From positions 1 to 16,794 of the forward strand of contig CAYWNA010000282.1 in NCBI GenBank assembly GCA_964459305.1: a stretch of 16,794 bases of DNA, in the 5' to 3' direction. The translations under genes and the position numbers were made by a program. Under the pieces are notes generated by a model, which was not told the origin of the DNA, made no database searches, and saw nothing but the letters and a program-made list of their open reading frames with translations. Below, piece by piece: positions 7,844 to 15,742 of this stretch. The stretch's first letter is position 1; every line of letters starts with the position of its first letter. This DNA is from CAYWNA01 sp964459305. Lineage in GTDB: Bacteria; Planctomycetota; Planctomycetia; Pirellulales; Pirellulaceae.

Positions 7844-10800
7844 TGGCAATTCTCAAGCGTCGGTCGCTCGAACAGTCCGTAACTAACAGTATGGTAGCTA
7901 TTGCCGGTCGGCGGTCCGGCGGGTGGTGCTTGTCGGAAATCCCAGGGCCATGCTTTGCCCAACACGGGCTTGCCGTGGTGCGGTCCGAGGGTGTTTTTCA
8001 GCGTGCCAATCACGCGGACCTCGACCGTGTTTGGACCGGGGCGGATATGGTCGGTCACGTCGACTTCCCACGGTTGGCTGACGATGTAGCCCGTCGAGTC
8101 GCCGTTGACGCGGACTTCTGCGACGCTGCCATACCACGACGGCAGGCGTACCACGTATCGTCCCGCGGGCTTGGCAATTTCGAACTGCTCCGAATAAGCG
8201 ACTCCCTCGGCATAGAACGGCGAGCCTTGTTCGTTCCATCCGCCCAACGTTAGCGGCTTGGGCGGGACGATCGCGTAGCCCGCCTCGACCGACCGCAGGG
8301 CGAAATCGCCGAGCACGTACGCCGGCTCGATCTCATGGAACATGGTCATGGGCGATGCCTTCAGCTTGACTTCGTTCTCGCCGACCTTCGCGACTGCGGC
8401 AAGATCGATCCGGCCGAAAGCTCGGTCGAGCCACCAATCGTCTGGTTTGGCCTTCACCGCGTGACCGTTGCACGCGATCCTGTACAGGTCAGGCCGTTCG
8501 ATGACGATTTGTAGATCGTCCGGAACCTGCTGCTCGATTCGGAATCGGTAGACGACCTCAAAGCCGCTATTGGCTGGGAACTTTGTGCGGATGAGTTCGT
8601 CGCGGAACTGCACGGCATGATCCCATGGGTTTTTCTCCAAGCCATGTTTCTGGAACACGAACTGAGCCGCTGGGTAACAGTAGAGACCCTCTTTCGTTTC
8701 GCCACCCGCCGTCACGTCGACAAAATCCAACGTCAGCACATTCGGTCCGATTCGCTGGATTGCGGGGGGACCGCTCGGTTTCACGATCGTGCTGTCGGTG
8801 GGACGGGCTTCGCACGGTGGAAGCGGCTCGTTGGAGAGGAACAGTAGCAGACTGCCACAGGGTGGCAGATCGAAACCGAGTTTGATGCCGCTGCCGTCCG
8901 TGGAAAACGGATACGGCTGCACTTGGCCGGTCTGCGGAATCCATTGTTCTGTACCTTTCAGCCGTGACTCGATCCGGCCGCTCGTTGGCTGCTCGATACT
9001 GGTGTTGACCAATAGCAGCAGCTCGCCATCGTCTAGCTGCCGTCGCTGATGGAACAACAGACCCTGATCGTCCGAGGCACGATGAATGGCGAAATCGTCG
9101 TCCAACGCGAGCAGCATTTGAGGCAACTCGGCCGCAGGCACCTCTTGCCAGCCGGAATTGTCTGCTGCCTTCTTTGCCCGGTCTGTCAGTCCGCCGTCCA
9201 CTCGCTCCGGCGGCGCTCCGCAGCACAGCACGCGCCCGCCGGCGCCGACGTACTTCTCCAGCAAGACCATGGTCGGCTCGTCAACGCTCTCGGTCAGCGG
9301 CGGTAGGACGACGGTGTGGTACTGGCGCTGGCCCACGACAAATCGTACGGAATCTCGCTTCACATCGACCGAGCCATGTCGGCCGATAATGTCTTCGCAA
9401 CCGATGTCGTATTCCACTTGGTCCCGCTCCAACAGATTCACCAGTTGCTGATAGGTCTCCCCGATCGCCATCAGCTCTGCCTGCGTCGACGGATCCGGCT
9501 GATACATCCACGCGGCCGTCGTGGGCTCCAGCACGAGGATCTGGTTCACCTGCTGGCCGTGTGATGTGGCGGCTGACAGACGAGTGAAGTGTTGTGCCAT
9601 GACGTGATACGCGTCCCACCACGGTTCGTGATAGGAAAACGATTGCGGATGGTCTCGCTTGCGTGTTCCTCGAATGGTGATGTACGACAGGTGTTCGTCC
9701 AGCGTGTTCACGCCAAGCACAATCAGCCAATCGCCAATGCGTTTCATGTCCTCGAATCGCAAATCCCAGCCGCCGGCGCCGAATGCCTCGCACAGAGTCC
9801 GCCGCCGTCCCAGTTGATTGGCCACGCTGGACAGCTCCTTGACCGTGCGCGAATTGCCAAACTGGCCGCTGACGCCTTCGCTGTACAGGTTCATCAGGTT
9901 GTCGATCGCGGGCCGCTGGTGCCAGGCGTACATCGCCATGTTGTCGCCGCCGTGACCGGCCTTTGGCCAGCCGTGCTCCCAATAATGCCCCGTGAAATCG
10001 AGGCCATGCTGTTCGCAATACTCGTAGCATGGTTTGGCCCAGCATCCGATGAATTGCTCCAGCAGCAGTCGATAGTAGTTGTGACGAACGCGCTTCCAGT
10101 CGCCCACTGGCATACGCAGGCTGGGCAAGTTCGCCACCAGGTCGTAGCCCCACCGCTTGCGGAACAATTCCGGCAGGCCGTCGGACCAGTGGGGCAAGCC
10201 GCCGACGGGAGACAGGTGCGGCTCGTCGGTGAACCAGCCGGGAATCCGTCGGCCGAAGTGTTCGCCCAGCCGCTTGCGGTAGGCTTCCATGGTCACTTCG
10301 ATGAATTTGTCGGTGACACCCGGGTGCAGGAGGTCGACATAGCATCGCCCGCCGGTCCAAGGCGAATCGGCAGCACGCTGCACACGGGCGATCAAGTATC
10401 GTTCCGCCTTCGGAACATCGCCGGCCCGCACCTTGGCCGTGATGTCCTCAAAGCCGTCCCCAGCGAGCGAGTACACGCCCAGTACGTCCTTGCCCACGTC
10501 TTTCGGCGAGTTGACCACCTCGAACCGGAGCCCGCGTCCGCGCGCCTCGGGCATCAATTCGGGCACCCACCCGCCGGCAAAACCCGACGGATAGGAGTTT
10601 TCGTCGTAGATCCATACGTTCATGTCCAGCCGCTCGGCTTCGTCCAGGGCCACCTCCCACAGCCGAAACCAATCGTCGGACAAATACGGCGTCATCAGGC
10701 CGGGTCGCGGATGAACGAACGCCTGTTTCACCTTCTGCCCGGCCAAATCGCGCATCGTCTGGCGGATCTGATCTTCGGTCAGCATATCGTTCCACACCCA

Positions 10801-10950
10801 AAGCGGCGCCGTGCTGTACTCGCGCGGCGGATCCGCAAACACGGCTTTCACAGCAGCCGAGTCTTCGGCCCAGGCCGGTATTGCGGTCCAGATCGCAGGG
10901 TTCACAACAAACGTGACTGCGAGCAGTACAAGAAACGTCTTGGCCTTCAT
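7840..10950 (-). CDS. Secreted GH106-like glycosyl hydrolase (alpha-L-rhamnosidase-like)
   Basis: A 1036-residue secreted protein. The frame runs open to 11421, but the real start is the ATG at 10950: it follows GGAG at 7 nt spacing and begins a Sec signal peptide (residues 1-28, ending AWA). The catalytic part has the signatures of the planctomycete glycosyl hydrolase group related to GH106: PLWVWNDML (49-57), FVHPRPGL (78-85), VWIYDENSYPSGFAGG (112-127) and WFTDEPH (239-245; E243 is a good acid/base candidate), then DHPQSFSYHEPWW. The last ~110 residues hold a beta-sandwich like the GH2 sugar-binding domain (RYVVRLPSW, VRVNG, DVTDHIRPGPNTVEV). GH106 enzymes cleave alpha-L-rhamnosides from plant or algal polysaccharides; the exact substrate here is unknown. 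It lies 32 bp after the mutarotase gene, probably in one transcript. Confidence 0.85.
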   Translation of the reverse strand: MKAKTFLVLLAVTFVVNPAIWTAIPAWAEDSAAVKAVFADPPREYSTAPLWVWNDMLTEDQIRQTMRDLAGQKVKQAFVHPRPGLMTPYLSDDWFRLWEVALDEAERLDMNVWIYDENSYPSGFAGGWVPELMPEARGRGLRFEVVNSPKDVGKDVLGVYSLAGDGFEDITAKVRAGDVPKAERYLIARVQRAADSPWTGGRCYVDLLHPGVTDKFIEVTMEAYRKRLGEHFGRRIPGWFTDEPHLSPVGGLPHWSDGLPELFRKRWGYDLVANLPSLRMPVGDWKRVRHNYYRLLLEQFIGCWAKPCYEYCEQHGLDFTGHYWEHGWPKAGHGGDNMAMYAWHQRPAIDNLMNLYSEGVSGQFGNSRTVKELSSVANQLGRRRTLCEAFGAGGWDLRFEDMKRIGDWLIVLGVNTLDEHLSYITIRGTRKRDHPQSFSYHEPWWDAYHVMAQHFTRLSAATSHGQQVNQILVLEPTTAAWMYQPDPSTQAELMAIGETYQQLVNLLERDQVEYDIGCEDIIGRHGSVDVKRDSVRFVVGQRQYHTVVLPPLTESVDEPTMVLLEKYVGAGGRVLCCGAPPERVDGGLTDRAKKAADNSGWQEVPAAELPQMLLALDDDFAIHRASDDQGLLFHQRRQLDDGELLLLVNTSIEQPTSGRIESRLKGTEQWIPQTGQVQPYPFSTDGSGIKLGFDLPPCGSLLLFLSNEPLPPCEARPTDSTIVKPSGPPAIQRIGPNVLTLDFVDVTAGGETKEGLYCYPAAQFVFQKHGLEKNPWDHAVQFRDELIRTKFPANSGFEVVYRFRIEQQVPDDLQIVIERPDLYRIACNGHAVKAKPDDWWLDRAFGRIDLAAVAKVGENEVKLKASPMTMFHEIEPAYVLGDFALRSVEAGYAIVPPKPLTLGGWNEQGSPFYAEGVAYSEQFEIAKPAGRYVVRLPSWYGSVAEVRVNGDSTGYIVSQPWEVDVTDHIRPGPNTVEVRVIGTLKNTLGPHHGKPVLGKAWPWDFRQAPPAGPPTGNSYHTVSYGLFERPTLENCQ

Positions 10951-10982
10951 GTTGGTTCTCCATACAGATCCGACAACTGTGA

Positions 10983-12155
10983 CTACTTCTGAACGCTGAA
11001 TTTGTGAATTGTGACATGCTCGTACGTCTCGCCGGGGCGCAGAACGGCGGACGGAAAGCTGGGTTTGTTCGGCGAGTCGGGAAAATGTTGGGTTTCCAGA
11101 CAAAAGCCGTGGTACGGGCCGTACGCCCCATCGGCGGCCTTGAACCGGTCGTTCAATCCCTTGGCCGTGTACAGTTGCACGCCAGGTTTCGTGGTGTAGA
11201 CCTCCATCACCCGGCCGCTTTTCGGCTCCACCACCTTGGCGCACATCGTAAGGTGTTTCCGCGGTGTCTTGTTCACGGCGTAGCAATGGTCGTAGTTCTG
11301 GCCTTCGACCGCCTCGATACGAGCCCCGATTGTCTGTGGCTTGGTGAAATCCATGACGGAGCCTTTCACGCTGCGGATTTCGCCGGTCGGAACTTTCGCC
11401 GCGTCCGTCGGCAGGTAGCACTCGGCATTCAACTTCAACACGTGATCCAGGACGTTACCCGAGGCGGCACCGGCCAGGTTCCAGTAGGCGTGGTTGGTCA
11501 AGTTCACGACGGTCGGCTTGTCGGCCGTCGCTGTGTACTCCATCTTCAGTTCGTTGTCGTTGTTCAGTTCGTAGACGACTTTGACCGCCAGCGTCCCTGG
11601 ATAGCCTTCGTGACCATCGGGGCTGGTGTGGGACAACTCGACGCCCACGGCTCCCTCGGAACGGATCGGCGCCGCATCCCACACCAGCTTCTGGAAGCCC
11701 TTTCGGCCTCCATGAATGTGGTTTTGGCGAGCGTTGGGCGTGAGCTTGTACTCGGTGCCGTCCAACGCGAACTTCGCGCCGCCGATGCGGTTGGCGTACC
11801 GTCCGACCACGGACCCGAACAACGGATGACCGCGCAGGTAGTCGTCGAACGTATCCAAGTACAAGGTCACGTTCGCGAAGTTGCCATGGCGATCGGGCAC
11901 TCTGACCGAAGTCATTGTGGCGCCGTACGTCATGACTTTCACCTCCAGGCCGCTCGTGTTAGTCAGCGCGTACAGGTCGACCTGCGTGCCGTCCGGCATC
12001 TGGCCATAAACTGACTGTTCGACCTTGAGTCCGCTGTTGACGTCCTTGACCGATTCGCCCGCGCAGGTTCCATCGATCCAAGACGTGCTTCCACCAGCAA
12101 GCACGATCGCGCAACCAAGAAATATCGCATCACGAAGTTCGTTTCTCGTTTTCAC
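10983..12155 (-). CDS. galM: Secreted aldose 1-epimerase (galactose mutarotase)
   Basis: A 390-residue GalM-type aldose 1-epimerase, which interconverts alpha and beta anomers of free aldoses. Recognised family segments are GRYANRIGGAKF (118-129), NHIHGG (145-150, conserved His), NLTNHAYWNL (His222, the expected catalytic acid) and GFCLETQHFPDSPN (Glu354, the expected base). The first ~32 residues are a hydrophobic export signal, so it acts outside the cytoplasm, in contrast to the soluble enzyme of enteric bacteria. The start is GTG at 12155, supported by AGGAG at 12165-12169. Placed 32 bp before the GH106-like glycosidase gene, it probably handles the sugars that enzyme releases. Function confidence is high; the preferred sugar is not known. 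Confidence 0.94.
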   Translation of the reverse strand: MKTRNELRDAIFLGCAIVLAGGSTSWIDGTCAGESVKDVNSGLKVEQSVYGQMPDGTQVDLYALTNTSGLEVKVMTYGATMTSVRVPDRHGNFANVTLYLDTFDDYLRGHPLFGSVVGRYANRIGGAKFALDGTEYKLTPNARQNHIHGGRKGFQKLVWDAAPIRSEGAVGVELSHTSPDGHEGYPGTLAVKVVYELNNDNELKMEYTATADKPTVVNLTNHAYWNLAGAASGNVLDHVLKLNAECYLPTDAAKVPTGEIRSVKGSVMDFTKPQTIGARIEAVEGQNYDHCYAVNKTPRKHLTMCAKVVEPKSGRVMEVYTTKPGVQLYTAKGLNDRFKAADGAYGPYHGFCLETQHFPDSPNKPSFPSAVLRPGETYEHVTIHKFSVQK

Positions 12156-12164
12156 TTGTCACAT

Positions 12165-12169
12165 CTCCT
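12165..12169 (-). promoter_or_regulatory. Shine-Dalgarno site that decides the GTG start of galM
   Basis: Read on the minus strand the bases are TTAGGAGATG with AGGAG 9 nt before the GTG start. The ATG that directly follows AGGAG is out of use because the next triplet is a stop (ATGTGA), which leaves GTG as the best start. Confidence 0.6.
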
Positions 12170-12180
12170 AACGACAACAG

Positions 12181-12313
12181 GTAGGGTGGGCCAAGTCTTC
12201 GCGGCCCACCGGAAACCGCTCGCCAAGTCAACATGTCCGCATCGGTCGGACGACAAAGGCTGCCAGAATCGAGAGCCCATTCTGGTGGGCCGCGAAGACT
12301 TGGCCCACCCTAC
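12181..12313. repeat. Inverted pair of REP-like palindromes (REPIN/BIME-like), GGTGGGCC family
   Basis: The arms at 12181-12210 and 12284-12313 are perfect reverse complements over all 30 bp, separated by 73 bp. Each arm starts with a GTAG foot at its outer end, followed by an internal hairpin: GGTGGGCC, a 10-nt loop, then GGCCCACC. A GTAG tetranucleotide before a short palindrome is the known mark of REP elements mobilised by RAYT transposases, and an inverted doublet is the REPIN or BIME form. Allowing one G-U pair, the long stem extends 4 bp further inward. The right arm begins 9 bp after the stop codon of the upstream 611-residue protein gene, and the left arm ends 25 bp before the galM start. 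It may stabilise or end the upstream transcript. No RAYT gene is in the window. Confidence 0.85.
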
Positions 12314-12322
12314 AACTTCTGC

Positions 12323-14158
12323 TCACGCTTCACGCAGCACGAAGATTCGGGTCTGTTCGTCGGCGGGCAGTTTCAGCGTTAGGCCTGTGCGCCCATTGAA
12401 GTCCGTTAGCACGATTTCGCGGGGCTTGCCGCCGTGGACGACTTTGGGATCGTAAGTGATCAGAATGTGGATCGGGCCGAGCTTGACTCGGCGCACGATC
12501 GGCAGGGTTTGTTTGAATTGTATTCGTGCCGGAACGTCGATTTCCACTTCCCCGTGTCGCAGGATGTACTCGAGAGGTTTCACCAAAGCCATGCCCTCGA
12601 TCATGGCGGCCACAGGCTCGGACTTGATGCGCAGATGGCGTTCGAGTCGCTCGATGGGCATAACGAACACGGGCTGGCCGTCGGCAACCCCGTGGTTCTT
12701 TGCCCCGTGACGGATCTTCTGAAACCGTACGATGCCTTCTGCCTCGTCCACGCTCAGCACGTGCACGACGTCGTAGCGTTTGAACGGCTCTGGCTCTACC
12801 CCGGCCGGCGCGCTTTCCGGCGGTAGTTCGAAGTCGTCCTTCAGCATCACGTCGGCGCCGCTTGTGAAGTAGTCTTTGCCGCTTTTGTCTTTTGTCAACG
12901 CCGGCGGTACATGATGGTTTCCTGTGCCGGACCAGTTCCACGTGTCGAATCCGTCGATTCCCGTGAAAAACGCCATGGCGATCATGGCACGCTTCTCTTC
13001 GTTGGCCAGCGGCTGGCCTTTCCACCAGCGCCATCCCCCGCCGCCGCCGTGCAGCAGCGTCCAGAAATACGGCCGGGCGGGCTTTTTCGTGGACATCGAG
13101 TTCACAAGAGCCATGTTCGAGTCGATGTTCGCGAGCGTGTAAGCCACGTTCTGTGGAGACCAGTAGAAGCAGTACACCGTGTTGTTCACGATGTCGATGA
13201 CGTCGTAGATTTGCCTGCCGAAAGCGTTCCAGGCATGGTTCGTGCCGGGATCGACGTCCGGCTTTTCAAGTCCGCCCCATGTCCGGCCGTAGGGCGCCCA
13301 GCCGTAGATGCTAATGTTGCGCCACCCTTGCTTGCGGGCTGTCAGAACCGCCGAGATGTACGTTTGGGCGTAGCCGTCGTAGTACCGCCCGGCGAAGGAC
13401 TCCCGCTTGGCTTCCGTGGCATCTTTGGGATACCAGGCCTGCTCGCGAAGACGGTCGGGCGACAGCACGGGGTGCTCCATGTCGATCATCAGATACTCAC
13501 CGCACTCCTTCAACTCGATCGGGTCTGCCGGCCGTTCGAACTTGCCCTCGCTTGAGTGGATCTGCAGAAGGTCTTTTTCGACGAGCAGATCGTATCGGCC
13601 GTCCGGCAGTCCGTGTTCGCCGAACCACTTGTGCCAATTGATGAAGCCGCCCCAGGTCAACCACTTCGTGCCTTCGGGCAAATGTGCCCTGTGCTCGATC
13701 TTTCGTACGTACGGATAGAGGATGTTGAACCCATGAGCCGAGGCATAGTCGGCCATGGCGAAATTGTGCCAGCCGCCGTAGTTGAATTCGCAGTTGAAGT
13801 ATCGAAGGCGGAAGGGCTTGATCCCCCGCGCCACGTACGGCGCCTGTCCGGGAGGGTACGTGTCGGTCATGCGCTTGTCATAGGGTTTGGCGGGTTGCCC
13901 GAGCACGGGTGGATTATCGTCCAGGTTCACGCCCCGCAGTTGCTCGACGGTGAGCGACTGCTCGCGGTTCAGGACCACCGTGCCGGGAGTCGTTGGCAGA
14001 TTCAACACCCCGAACGCGGGCACTCTGGCCGACAGGGCGCGCAGTTCCGCCTCGGCAGCGGCGTCGACCTCAGCCGCGCCCGCGTATCCGGCTCCGAGAA
14101 CAACACATGCCGTCCAGGCGAAGGCTCCCCACCATCGAGTCGAGCGACGTTCGGCCAT
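12323..14158 (-). CDS. Secreted protein of unknown function, possibly a TIM-barrel glycosidase
   Basis: A 611-residue protein that I do not recognise by name. The frame opens at 14185, but the ATG at 14158 follows AAGGAG with 7 nt spacing and starts a Sec signal (twin Arg near the N-terminus, hydrophobic core, AGAA cleavage region near residues 26-29). The body is rich in aromatic residues: YLMIDMEHPVLSP, ISIYGWAPYGRTW, YCFYWSPQNVAY, LHGGGGGWRWWKGQP, GIDGFDTWNWSGTGNHH. Alternating hydrophobic strands ending in Asp/Glu (for example DMEHP and GFDTWNW) suggest a TIM-barrel hydrolase with a C-terminal beta domain; this is inference. It lies between a GH109-like protein gene and galM on the same strand, so carbohydrate processing is the likely setting. 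The gaps on both sides (139 and 167 bp) hold REP-like pairs. Confidence 0.85.
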   Translation of the reverse strand: MAERRSTRWWGAFAWTACVVLGAGYAGAAEVDAAAEAELRALSARVPAFGVLNLPTTPGTVVLNREQSLTVEQLRGVNLDDNPPVLGQPAKPYDKRMTDTYPPGQAPYVARGIKPFRLRYFNCEFNYGGWHNFAMADYASAHGFNILYPYVRKIEHRAHLPEGTKWLTWGGFINWHKWFGEHGLPDGRYDLLVEKDLLQIHSSEGKFERPADPIELKECGEYLMIDMEHPVLSPDRLREQAWYPKDATEAKRESFAGRYYDGYAQTYISAVLTARKQGWRNISIYGWAPYGRTWGGLEKPDVDPGTNHAWNAFGRQIYDVIDIVNNTVYCFYWSPQNVAYTLANIDSNMALVNSMSTKKPARPYFWTLLHGGGGGWRWWKGQPLANEEKRAMIAMAFFTGIDGFDTWNWSGTGNHHVPPALTKDKSGKDYFTSGADVMLKDDFELPPESAPAGVEPEPFKRYDVVHVLSVDEAEGIVRFQKIRHGAKNHGVADGQPVFVMPIERLERHLRIKSEPVAAMIEGMALVKPLEYILRHGEVEIDVPARIQFKQTLPIVRRVKLGPIHILITYDPKVVHGGKPREIVLTDFNGRTGLTLKLPADEQTRIFVLREA

Positions 14159-14196
14159 GCCAGTCTCCTTCAGTTGTGAAGCCAATGCACCAACGG

Positions 14197-14270
14197 GTTC
14201 GTAGTCCCACCCTTACGCGGTTTAATACGAAAAACGCCCCTGAAGACCGCCTAAAGGCGGGGCTGCGAAC
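14197..14270. repeat. Imperfect inverted pair of REP-like palindromes, GTTCGTAG...GGCGG family
   Basis: The segment 14197-14223 and the reverse complement of 14244-14270 match at 21 of 27 positions. Both read GTTCGYAGYCCC, then a short palindrome ending SGCGGT. The right copy has an intact hairpin (CCGCC TTTA GGCGG on the minus strand) and carries GCAG in place of the GTAG foot. The left copy has GTAG but a damaged stem (ACCC TTA CGCGG). The pair lies 27 bp after the stop codon of the Gfo/Idh/MocA-fold gene and 38 bp before the start of the 611-residue protein gene. It is a different, more decayed REP family than the pair at 12181-12313. Confidence 0.65.
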
Positions 14271-14297
14271 GGCCTTTCCCGATTCATGCCTGGCTCT

Positions 14298-15494
14298 TCA
14301 CACTTTGTACTGCGGGATTTTCATCAGCTCGCCGTCTTTCAGAGCCGATTGGTGGGCGACGATGCCGGACACGGTCATGTTCAGTGCCCAGGCGATGTCC
14401 ACTAGCGGTTTGCGGTTTTCCAGGATCGACATGACGAACTCGTGGCCGAGGTATCCGTGCGAGCCACCATGCCCGCCGGCTTGCACGGCGCGAGGAAGCG
14501 GCGGTTTGGCCAGATTCGGAAGTTTCTTTTCCTGTCCCTGGTAGTTCATGCCGATCATCGAACCTCTCTGACCTCGTACGCGGCCGACTTCGCCGCCGTA
14601 GCCCGGCGTGTCCCAGCTTACGCCCATGCGCGACATGCCACCTTCGCTGGTGCGGAACATGGCGATTTCCGTTCCGAACGGGTTCTTGTACCGGTTGTTC
14701 TCCGGCTGCAACTCGTCGCGGATGCTCGGCATCCCCATGCACGACACCTCGGTGAAGCTGCCGCCGGTGACGCCCGTGTAGTAGGCATTCGAGTGCGTCG
14801 GATACCATTGAGGTGGCAGGCCAATACGCCAGCCTTTGTACGAATCGATCACGGCACACGCGTAGTGAAAATACTCGCCTTCGCTGTAGACCAGTTGACC
14901 GAAGCCGCCGGCTTCGTAGATTTGACGCATGGCGTACAGGTCGGAATGGTAGCAGGACGTCTCAAACATCATGTAGTTCAGGCCGGATTTCTTCACTGCC
15001 TCGTACAGTTTGTCGGCATCTTCGAGATCCTCCCATACGGCTGGCACCGCAGTGGCAACATGCTTGCCATGTTCCAGGACTTCGATCGCGTGACGGGCGT
15101 GACCCGGCGCATCCGTTGCACAGAAGATCGCCTCGATCGAATCGTCTTTGACCATCTCCTCCAACGACGCATAGGTCTTCCTGCACTTGCACACCTGAGC
15201 CAGTGCCTGGCAGCGGTCCGGGAACAGATCGCTGACAGCAACGAGTTCGACGTTCGGGTGATTCTGAAGGGAAAACTGCGCGCCAAACTTGCAGCGGCCG
15301 TATCCGACAATCCCCATGCGGATCTTCCGGTCCGACACCGGCCGGTATTCATCTGCCTTTTTGGCTTCGGCCTTCCCCTCTTCGAAACCCTGGATTTTCG
15401 GCGGCTGAGCATTGGCCACCGAAAGGGCGCCCAGGCTGGCGGCGCCGAGCCCGGCGCTTCTCAGGAACGAACGTCGTGAGGTAGGTTCGCGCAT
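14298..15494 (-). CDS. Tat-exported Gfo/Idh/MocA-fold protein without the EKP lysine, GH109-like
   Basis: A 398-residue protein starting at the ATG at 15494, which follows GGAG with 8 nt spacing; the longer frame to 15689 has no leader-like start. A Tat signal (SRRSFLRSAG, residues 6-15) ends near ANA at 27-29. The Rossmann motif GIVGYGRCKFG is at 61-71. The usual EKP triplet is replaced by A149-V150-P151 in GKHVATAVP, so the lysine typical of the dehydrogenases is absent. The following segments MMFETSCYH (175-183), SEGEYFHY (204-211) and YPTHSNAYY (231-239) resemble the MMxENxCYG, EGxYxH and YPTH segments I recall from GH109 enzymes, which use bound NAD to cleave alpha-N-acetylgalactosaminides by an oxidation-elimination route. 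It may therefore be an NAD-dependent glycosidase or a relative; the substrate is unknown. It heads the minus-strand carbohydrate gene set. Confidence 0.88.
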   Translation of the reverse strand: MREPTSRRSFLRSAGLGAASLGALSVANAQPPKIQGFEEGKAEAKKADEYRPVSDRKIRMGIVGYGRCKFGAQFSLQNHPNVELVAVSDLFPDRCQALAQVCKCRKTYASLEEMVKDDSIEAIFCATDAPGHARHAIEVLEHGKHVATAVPAVWEDLEDADKLYEAVKKSGLNYMMFETSCYHSDLYAMRQIYEAGGFGQLVYSEGEYFHYACAVIDSYKGWRIGLPPQWYPTHSNAYYTGVTGGSFTEVSCMGMPSIRDELQPENNRYKNPFGTEIAMFRTSEGGMSRMGVSWDTPGYGGEVGRVRGQRGSMIGMNYQGQEKKLPNLAKPPLPRAVQAGGHGGSHGYLGHEFVMSILENRKPLVDIAWALNMTVSGIVAHQSALKDGELMKIPQYKV

Positions 15495-15701
15495 GGTGGG
15501 TTCTCCGTGATTGGTAAGAACGTAGTCTTCTTCGGCCACTTCGTCCGGGCGCAGCACGCGGATGAAACATAGCCACTTATAACACGACAAGCCTGGCCAT
15601 GCTACAACCTGGTCAGCCAATCCGCGGTTTGATTCGGTCTCTGTGAGCGATCCGGGCCGAGAAGAATGCGTGCGCGGAGAGGAGTACACCGCCGATCGAT
15701 G

Positions 15702-15719
15702 CCGCGAATTTCAACGCGG
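15702..15719 (-). terminator. Weak stem-loop after the Ig/cadherin-like gene
   Basis: CCGCG (15702-15706) pairs with CGCGG (15715-15719) around an 8-nt loop, starting 24 nt after the stop codon of the surface protein gene in its direction of transcription. There is no T tract. It is short and could be chance in GC-rich DNA. The rest of the 15495-15742 gap holds no gene I can support; a TATAAG on the minus strand at 15576-15581 is a weak -10 candidate for the GH109-like gene, without a matching -35. Confidence 0.2.
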
Positions 15720-15742
15720 TACGGCCGCTGCGGAGAGGCGTT

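Noticed and set aside
9589..10992. A 467-codon open frame on the + strand, opposite the GH106-like gene
   Set aside because: It lies fully antisense to a gene with clear signal peptide and family motifs, its translation has no recognisable motif, and long antisense frames are common in GC-rich DNA.
10951..11421. The 157-residue N-terminal extension of the GH106-like frame
   Set aside because: It overlaps galM and reads as its shadow; the ATG at 10950 has GGAG in place and begins a signal peptide.
11004..12014. A 336-codon open frame on the + strand, opposite galM
   Set aside because: galM has intact catalytic residues and a Shine-Dalgarno site; the antisense frame is a codon-bias shadow.
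14442..15479. A 345-codon open frame on the + strand, opposite the GH109-like gene
   Set aside because: It is antisense to a well-supported exported protein gene, the translation is low in recognisable structure, and no Shine-Dalgarno site supports it.
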